Below, in pieces: positions 57,420 to 64,000 of a stretch of DNA of 64,000 nucleotides. Position 1 is the stretch's first letter. Every line of letters begins with the position of its first letter. A program made the position numbers and the translations under genes. The notes under the pieces are model-generated. The model searched no databases and was not told where the DNA came from. It saw nothing but the letters and a program-made list of their open reading frames with translations. The DNA is from Saururus chinensis (taxonomy: Eukaryota > Streptophyta > Magnoliopsida > Piperales > Saururaceae): contig CP141143.1 in assembly GCA_035235625.1 (NCBI GenBank), forward strand, positions 45,679,178-45,743,177, in the 5' to 3' direction.

Positions 57420-60400
57420 ATATAATATATTTTAAAATTAATCAAAAATTAATAATATAACATATTAGCGATGTATAAAAAAATGAGTCGCTAGTACCTT
57501 AGGTAGTAGCGATGTATATGCATCACTACTACCTAGGGTACTAGCGACACATTTTCTTATACATCGCTACTATATTTTATTTTAAAATTTGTTTATTAAT
57601 TTTAAAATATAATATATAATAAAAAATTTTCAAAAAAATCTAAATTAATTTCTCCCCCTCTATCTCTCCTCTCTTCCTCGCTCCTCTCTCTCATCTTTCT
57701 CCCTCCATCTTCTCTCCTCTCTCTCATCTATCTCCTCTCCATCTTCTCTTCTCTCATCCTCTTCTCTCTTCCCTCTTTCTCTTTCTCTCTCCTCTCTCTA
57801 CCCTATGTCTCTCTCTCTACTATTTTTCTCTCTTTCTTCTCTCTCTTCTTTCGTCTCTCTCTATCTACTTTCACTATATCTTTTGATCTAGATCTCTCTT
57901 CACTATGCTTCTCATCTTCTCTCTCTTCATTACTCTCTCCTCTTTCTCTTCTCTCTTCACTCTCTCTCTCTTATGCGCATAGATGTGTGCCCTAGATCTG
58001 AGGAGGAATGGGAATAAAGTATGAATCTTTTATTAATTTGTTTTTATTTATTTATTATATATAAAAATAATAAATATTAAATAAAATATATTAATTTTGC
58101 TAAGTTTTTTATAATTTTAATATGTATTTATTATTTATTACATATTCAAATAATAAATATTAAAGTAAATAAAAAACTATTAAGTTTCGCTAATAGTAGT
58201 AATATTAGTGACGCTTTTGAAAAAAGTGTCCCTAATAGTCTTAATTTATTTTAAAAAATTGTAATATTTTATTTACGATGCTTTATTTAAAGTGTCACTA
58301 AGAGCACAACTAATAGGGACACTTTAATAAAATGGTTGTTTTATAAATATTTTTTGCCATGCTTTTAAAAAAGCATCACAAATAGTTGTAATTTTTTTTA
58401 TTTTTTAAATTTATAACTATTAGTGATGCCTTTTGAAAACCGTCGCAAATAGTGTTAGTTTTAAAGACGCTTTTATAAAAGCGTCGCTACTAGTTGAACC
58501 ATTAGCTTAGCTAATAGATATAAATTTTGCGATGCTTTTCTATGAATGGAAAATACTAGTTTTTAGGGACACTTTGTATTGTGTCGCTAATACAACATTG
58601 CTAATAATCCTTTTTGTTGTAGTGAACTTTTAACGACTCTTTTATACCACTATCTGCGATGCTTTTTAAAAAGCATAATTAATAGTTATAATATTTAAAA
58701 ACATAAATAGTTGTATTATTTGCGGCACATAAAAAATGTGTCGCAAAGAAAATAAGGTTATTTTTTAGAAAATTAAGACTATTGATGATGCTTTTAAAAG
58801 TTTCACAAATATATAATAAATAAATAGTAAAAAAATTTAAAAAACTTTGTAAATATAATACATTTTAATTAGTATTTATTATTAAATACAATATAATAAA
58901 TATATAACAAATTAAATAAAATTCTCCTACTTTCTATTTACTTCTCCTCAAAGCTAAGGCTTATGTTCAGACAAGTGAGTGAGAGAGACATGGAGAGAGA
59001 GAGAGAGAAGAGAGGAGTGAAGAGATGAGAAAGAGATGAGATAAAGAGGAGAGAAATGAAAGAAAAGAAAGGGGAGAGAGAAGAGGGAGAGATAAGAGAG
59101 AAGAGAGAAAGATGAGAGAGTGAGAGAAGAGAAAGAGAGGAGAGGGAGATAAAGAGGGAAAGAGAGGAGAGAGAGACGAGAGGGGTGAGAGATAAGAGAG
59201 AGCGAGAGTGACAGGTGATAGATGAGAAGAGAGAGAGAGAAGAGAGAGAGATATGAGAGTGATGAGAGAGAAGAGAGGAGAGAGAGAAAAGAAAGAGAAG
59301 AGAGAAAAGAAACGAGAGTAGAGAGATGAGTGATAGGGGGAAGAATTATTTAATCTAGATTTTTAAATTTTTTTTTATTATATATAATATTTTAAAAGTA
59401 TTAAAAATATATTAAAAAGTAATAGTGATGCATGGGAGTATGCGTTGCTAATACTTAGGTTATTTGCAACGCATTTGGATATGTATTGTTAATATATTTT
59501 ATTTTAATTTTTTATTAATTTTAAAATAATAATATATAATAAAAAAGAGATAATAGAGAAGAGAGAGAAAAAGAAAGAGAGGAGAGAGAGAAAAGCAAGA
59601 GAAGAGAGAGAGGGAAACCTATCAGCTAGAGAGAGAGGAGAGAGGGAAGAAAGAAGAATGAGAGAGAAAAAAAGAAGGTAGAGGGGAGACATATCTGCAA
59701 GAGATAGAGAGAAAGAGGTAGAGATGGGAGACATATCAGCAAGAGAAAGAGAGGAGAGAGAGAAGAAAGAAGAGAGAGAGGGAAAGACAGAGAGAGAAGA
59801 GAGAAGAGAGGAGAGAGGTAAATAGATAGAGAGAGAAGAGAGGAGAGAGAAGAGAGAAAGAGAAGAGAGAGTGATAAAAGAGAGAGGAGTTATAGAGGAG
59901 GGCAGAATTAAATTTAGATTTTTTAGAAATTTTTTATTATATATTATATTTTAAAATTAAAATAAAATGTATTAGTGATGCTTAGGTATTAGTGACACAT
60001 ATGCATAGGCATTGCTAATACTTAGGGTATTAGCAATGTATTTTCTTATGCTTCGTTATTACCTTTTAATTTATTTTTATTGATTATAAAATATAATATA
60101 TAATAAAAATTTCTAAAAAATTAAAATTTCCTACTCTCTCACCTCTGTTTGTTAGAGTTGGGGCTCATGTTGCTTGTGTGAGAGAGTAGGGAAAGAGAGT
60201 GGAGGGAAGTGAGAGAGTGGGTGGAAAGATGAGAGATAGAGAGAGTGGGTAGAGAGAGGAGAGAGATAGAGAAAGAGGAGAGAAGAGAGAGTGGGTGGAA
60301 AGGAGAGATAGAGAGAGTAGAAAGAAAAGAGAGAGAGAGGAGAGAGAAAGAGACAGGAGGAGAGAGAGTGAGAGGAGAGAGAAAAAAAGTGGAGGAGAGT

Positions 60401-60780
60401 GTAAAGAGAGATTAAAGAGAAAGAGGAATTTAATTTTAATTTTTTAGATTTTTTATTATATATTATATTTTAAAAATAATAAAAAATAATTAATAAAAAT
60501 ATATCAGTGACACATAGGACTATGCGTCACTAATATTAGACGTATTAGCGACACAAAGTCATATATGTCGCTAATACCTAATGTATTAGCAACACATATT
60601 TCTATGTGTCACTAATACAATTTTTTATTTTACTTTTTATTTTTAAAATTTTAGTATATAATAAAAATCTCTCATCTCTCTTCTTTCTCGTTCTATTAAG
60701 TCACTCTCTCTCTTTCCCTCTTATCCTTTTCTCTTTATTTATTTTTAGCAACATTTTTATTTAAATATTGCTCTAGACTG
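57420..60780. repeat. Second hairpin/GA-TC array, partly inverted
   Basis: Hairpin units (gtagcgatgtatatgcatca, ctagcgacac, gtattagcgacac) alternate with a TC tract on the left (57645-57975) and GA tracts on the right (58975-59340, 59545-59910, 60175-60430). The module at 57595-58020 is the reverse complement of modules at 58920-59345 and 60090-60240. So the arms face each other around a centre of tttgcgac and agtgtc(g/a)cta words (58180-58800). Same family as 23355-31845. Confidence 0.75.
58611..58624 (-). mobile_element. CACTA-like right terminus
   Basis: tttttgttgtagtg is the complement of CACTACAACAAA, a plant CACTA-type terminus. It is preceded by gtgtcgctaatacaacattg-type subterminal repeats. 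No matching left terminus with the same 3-bp target duplication was found. Confidence 0.5.
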
Positions 60781-61104
60781 AGTTGCTAGCCACATGCTCC
60801 AACTTGACAGGGGCAATAGTAACAGCCATGGGGAAGAGGCGGGAGGAAGGAGGAAGAAGAAGGGTAATTTTGCCATTTTTCATAAGTAGAGGTATTTTTA
60901 ATAATTTTTGTATCCTATTTTAGAATACTAAGAAAAATGCACATGTAACAACCCAAAAATTCGAATGAAGTTAACCCAAACTATATAGAGAACCTAAATT
61001 TGACCTCTCAATTAGTAGGGCCACGGGGTGGAACTTCTATATTTTAGTGAGGAATGTGGGGTTGTGCAGTCAACCTAGTCAACTCAAATGAGCAAATCCC
61101 AGTT

Positions 61105-61809
61105 CCCTAATCGAAGGCTGAGGAAGGGGAACACCTCTTAATCAAAGAGTTCACTCTTGGTTAGTGAGAGGACCCATTTTTGTGACTTGTTGACCCTAGT
61201 GATCCGAATGAGAGCATGAACCTACAGAAATATGAGGCTCACTCAGGATCATACACGTGAAAAATCCTATCCTTGTGATAGAGGCTATTAATGTTAATTC
61301 AGAGAAAATGAAGGAGAATAGGGAAGAATAGGTAAATGGGGACTAGATTGGGCAAGGCACGCACCAAAATGGCTCGCTAGCCTGCTCTATTAGTTGGATT
61401 TGGCACTGAGGTACTTAGGATGACCCAGGGTCTTTTTACCTGGAAATAGATCGATTTAAATAAGGTCAATTTTTGATTGGCTAAAGGATGATAGTAGATT
61501 TATTCCAATTGAAAAACCAAGCAAAGACGGAAACTACTCCCTTAAAGGAGGCCAAACCCTAAACCCCATGCCAACTCCCTCTCTCTCCTTGTTTGGGCCG
61601 ACACACTCTCTCTCTAGCTGCCACCTTCTCTCTCTTCTCTCTTGTTTCTTCTTTGGCCCTCATCATCACCTCCCTTGAGCACTTCTCCATTTCGAAGCCT
61701 CTAGTTCACCAAGTTGTTATGGGAGTACTTTTGATGATGAAGGAATCAAATTCACATGATAGGAGCACTTGACGTTTTTGCTACAAGTGGAAAAAGGATT
61801 GATCTAGTA
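61105..61809 (+). repeat. 705-bp tandem duplication, copy 1
   Basis: Starts ccctaatcgaaggctgagga. It shares with copy 2 aacacctctta, ttcactct(t/a)ggttagt, gcaccaaaatggct, ggtcaatttttgattggcta, ccttaaaggaggccaaac and cttgagcacttctccatttc in the same order. Confidence 0.88.
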
Positions 61810-62490
61810 CCCTAACCAAGGATTCAAGAAGGGAAAAACACCTCTTAACCGAAGGGTTCACTCTAGGTTAGTAGAGAACCCACTTATGTGACTTGACCTT
61901 AGCTATCCAAGTGTGAGCTTGAACCTACGGATAGACGAGGCTCACCCGGGGTTTTACCCATGAATACCTTATCCTTATGATAGAGGGTATTAATTTTAAT
62001 TGGGAGAAATTACAGGAGAATGGGTCGGAATGGGTAAATGGGTAAATGGGTAAATGGGTATCAAGGGGATAAGGCGTGCACCAAAATGGCTTGCCAGCCC
62101 ATTCCATTAGATGGATTTGGCACCTAGCTACTTGGATGACCCAGGATCCTTTTAATTGGGAAGAGATCAATTTATATAGGGAAGGTCAATTTTTGATTGG
62201 CTAAAGGAGGGTACTACATTGATTCAAATCGATAAACTAAGCAAAGAGGGAAACTACCCCCTTAAAGGAGGCCAAACACTAAACCCCACACCAACTCTCC
62301 CCCCATCCTTGTTTGGGTGACCCTCTCTCTCTCCTCTCTCCTTTGGCCATCATCAACACCTTCCTTGAGCACTTCTCCATTTCTAAGCCTCTAGTTCACC
62401 AAGTTGTTATTGGAGTCTTCGAAGACGAAGGAGTCAAATTCATGTGGTAGAATCACTTTATGTTTTCTCTACAAGTGGAAAGAGGATTTG
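61810..62490 (+). repeat. 705-bp tandem duplication, copy 2
   Basis: Starts ccctaaccaaggattcaaga and follows copy 1 without a gap. It contains its own small expansion of four gggtaaat units at about 62029-62060. Confidence 0.88.
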
Positions 62491-62500
62491 CTCTTGTGCA

Positions 62501-63590
62501 AGCTTGGAACTACTCTTCCTCTACATTAGTTTATGATGGTATGGTTTGGTTTATGCTTGGTTTGTGTTATTTAAGGGTTGCTTGTTGAGTGTTTGCATGG
62601 TGTTTTAGGAAGCATGTTGTTAGACTTTTGTTCTTCATGAGGAAATTGTTGTTTTGATGGATGTGCTTGTAAGATATGAACTAATGATGTTAGATTCCAT
62701 TTACCTCATAGTTTTAATGATAGATTATGATGTATTTAAATGTTTTAAGGTACGTTCTTCCTGTTTCAATGGTTCATGTTGAAAGGGAAATTCATTGGTC
62801 TTTGATTCAAGTAGTTTTGTTTTATGAGTTTTGTCTTGGTTTTCTCTGCACACCTAGAATGGACTAATTGTTTTGGCGACCTTCTGTTGGTCTTTATAGA
62901 TCAAAATTGCTCTATAATCTCAAATACTTCTTCAAGTTTATATGTTAAAAATTTTAGAGCTTTTTATTGAGTTTTCATTTGTGAACTATTGATGTTTTTC
63001 TAAATCTTGTTTCAGCTAGAGGATACTATTCTATATTTTGGATTTTTTAAGACTTTCTTATATGTTTCAGCATAAGAAAATTTTCAAAAATTTCTAGATG
63101 TGTCTTACTTCATGTATACTTTTTTTTGGTTTTTCTCGATTTCTATTGAATTCCTAGTTATTTTGAAATCTCAAAACATCTAGATTTTTGGTTTCTATAT
63201 TCTGTCTAACACATTTTTTAGGACTACACTATGCTAGATGACCTTCAAATTTTTTGTGGATGTCCTTTGATTGATCCTTGACCCAATGATGCAAAAAAAA
63301 CCAGAGTTGATTTGGACTAGTTTGGACTGAGATATGACCTTAGGAATCTAGTCTATAAAAGAATCTCTGCACTATGCAACAAATTTCAAAATTATGAGAA
63401 TTAGTTTTTCTAGAACATATGTGGGTATATATATTGTATTGGCTAATTTTGGTGATCAATATCAATTTGATGTGTATATGGGAAAAATGTTAAATTGTTT
63501 GCTGCTTAGGATTACATGGTGATGTTGAAATAGATTAAAAGGCTCAGAAGTGTTTTGACAAGTAAAAACACACACACATATCACATTCAT
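62501..63590. other. Non-coding DNA
   Basis: T-rich and intron- or leader-like, with no coding frame. It could be the remaining LTR or leader of the 60943 element. Confidence 0.35.
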
Positions 63591-64000
63591 ATAGTCGGGA
63601 TATTGAGATTATCATATTAGAGTGTTAGAAAGAGTTTTAGAGTTGAAGTTACAAAAACTGTGATTTGGTTCATCAGCGATTGGTCATTATAGATCATCCA
63701 ATCGATCAATCTTGAATATTTTCGCAAGGTGGTCCAAAAGATATAACTAAACTATTTCCAAGTGGCAAGATCAATCAGTGTTGGTGTTATATGATTCTAG
63801 TAGAGTGAACAATCAATTTCACTATGAAATGAGCAATCACTCAACATAAGATCATATTAAAGTAAGTTAAATGATTGACCACTTAAAAGATCGATCAAAT
63901 AAAAATCAAATGGAGTCCAATAATTGAAACAAACCATCTCTTTTTGAAAGGATTGATCTCACTTTACCAGACAGACTCAAGTAACATAATATCATTTTGT
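63591..64000 (+). mobile_element. Possible copia (SIRE-like) LTR start, cut by window end
   Basis: Rich in gatcaatc/cgatcaatc words and phrases such as atgattgaccactta, resembling the stretch at 5700-5910 inside the SIRE-like LTR remnant. Too little is present to prove it. Confidence 0.25.

Larger units (their letters stand above)
60943..62500 (+). mobile_element. LTR-like sequence with internal duplication (Tekay/Del-like)
   Basis: Starts tgtaacaacccaaaaattcg, close to the conserved start of Tekay/Del LTRs. It has a gcaccaaaatggc(t)(t/c)gc block and pyrimidine-rich leaders (ctctctctccttgtttgggc). Two tandem copies of about 700 bp follow. No typical LTR end or gag is seen before the window closes, so the right boundary is arbitrary. 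Confidence 0.45.

Overview
The window looks like nuclear DNA of a flowering plant, from a gene-poor, AT-rich, transposon-dominated region. The evidence is Ty3/gypsy and Ty1/copia elements with initiator-tRNA-Met primer sites, a FAR1/MULE-type transposase, Stowaway-, hAT- and CACTA-like ends, and long (TA)n tracts. I cannot name the species. No intact host gene is certain. The best host-like candidate is a short exon with a TATA box near 32.9 kb, and there are remains of an unrecognised spliced gene at 36.8-38.3 kb.

Layout. 0-14 kb: old solo LTRs and LTR scraps (1.83-3.68, 5.7-6.65, 7.44-7.85 kb), MITEs (1.0, 4.4 kb), two loci of a 56-bp minisatellite (2.5, 8.8 kb) and a CACTA-like terminus at 11.6 kb. 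14.1-18.15 kb: a DNA element with roughly 80-bp terminal inverted repeats and GACGAAAT-type subterminal repeats, carrying a nested, 5'-truncated Ty3/gypsy copy on the minus strand. 18.8-23.3 kb: CACTA-like scraps, a foldback MITE and anonymous sequence. 23.35-31.85 kb: a large array of hairpin units (TAGCGACGCATA / TATGCGTCGCTA) alternating with GA tracts, in higher-order units of about 1.0-1.4 kb, interrupted by a 1.46-kb LTR-like insertion. Related modules recur at 35.0-35.5 and 57.4-60.8 kb.

31.85-38.4 kb: a GC-rich block with a G16 hairpin, the candidate small gene, a 184-bp direct repeat pair, and the unknown exon remnants. 38.8-44.8 kb: a minus-strand FAR1/MULE transposase pseudogene split by an internally deleted Ty3/gypsy element (40658-43935) with matching 364-bp LTRs and target duplication TTGTG. 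45.9-53.5 kb: a complete but inactivated minus-strand Ty1/copia element with 1010-bp LTRs and target duplication AATAC, itself hit by a 614-bp hAT-type MITE with an 8-bp target duplication. 53.5-64 kb: anonymous DNA, hairpin/GA modules in inverted arrangement, a CACTA-like end at 58.61 kb, and an LTR-like sequence from 60.94 kb with an internal 705-bp tandem duplication.

The elements do not form one pathway; the region records successive nested insertion and decay. Nearly all nonsense codons in the old coding regions look like C-to-T or G-to-A changes, as expected for silenced, methylated transposons. The most unusual structure is the GA-tract/hairpin array, which I read as massively expanded CACTA-type subterminal repeats, although no complete CACTA element is visible around it.
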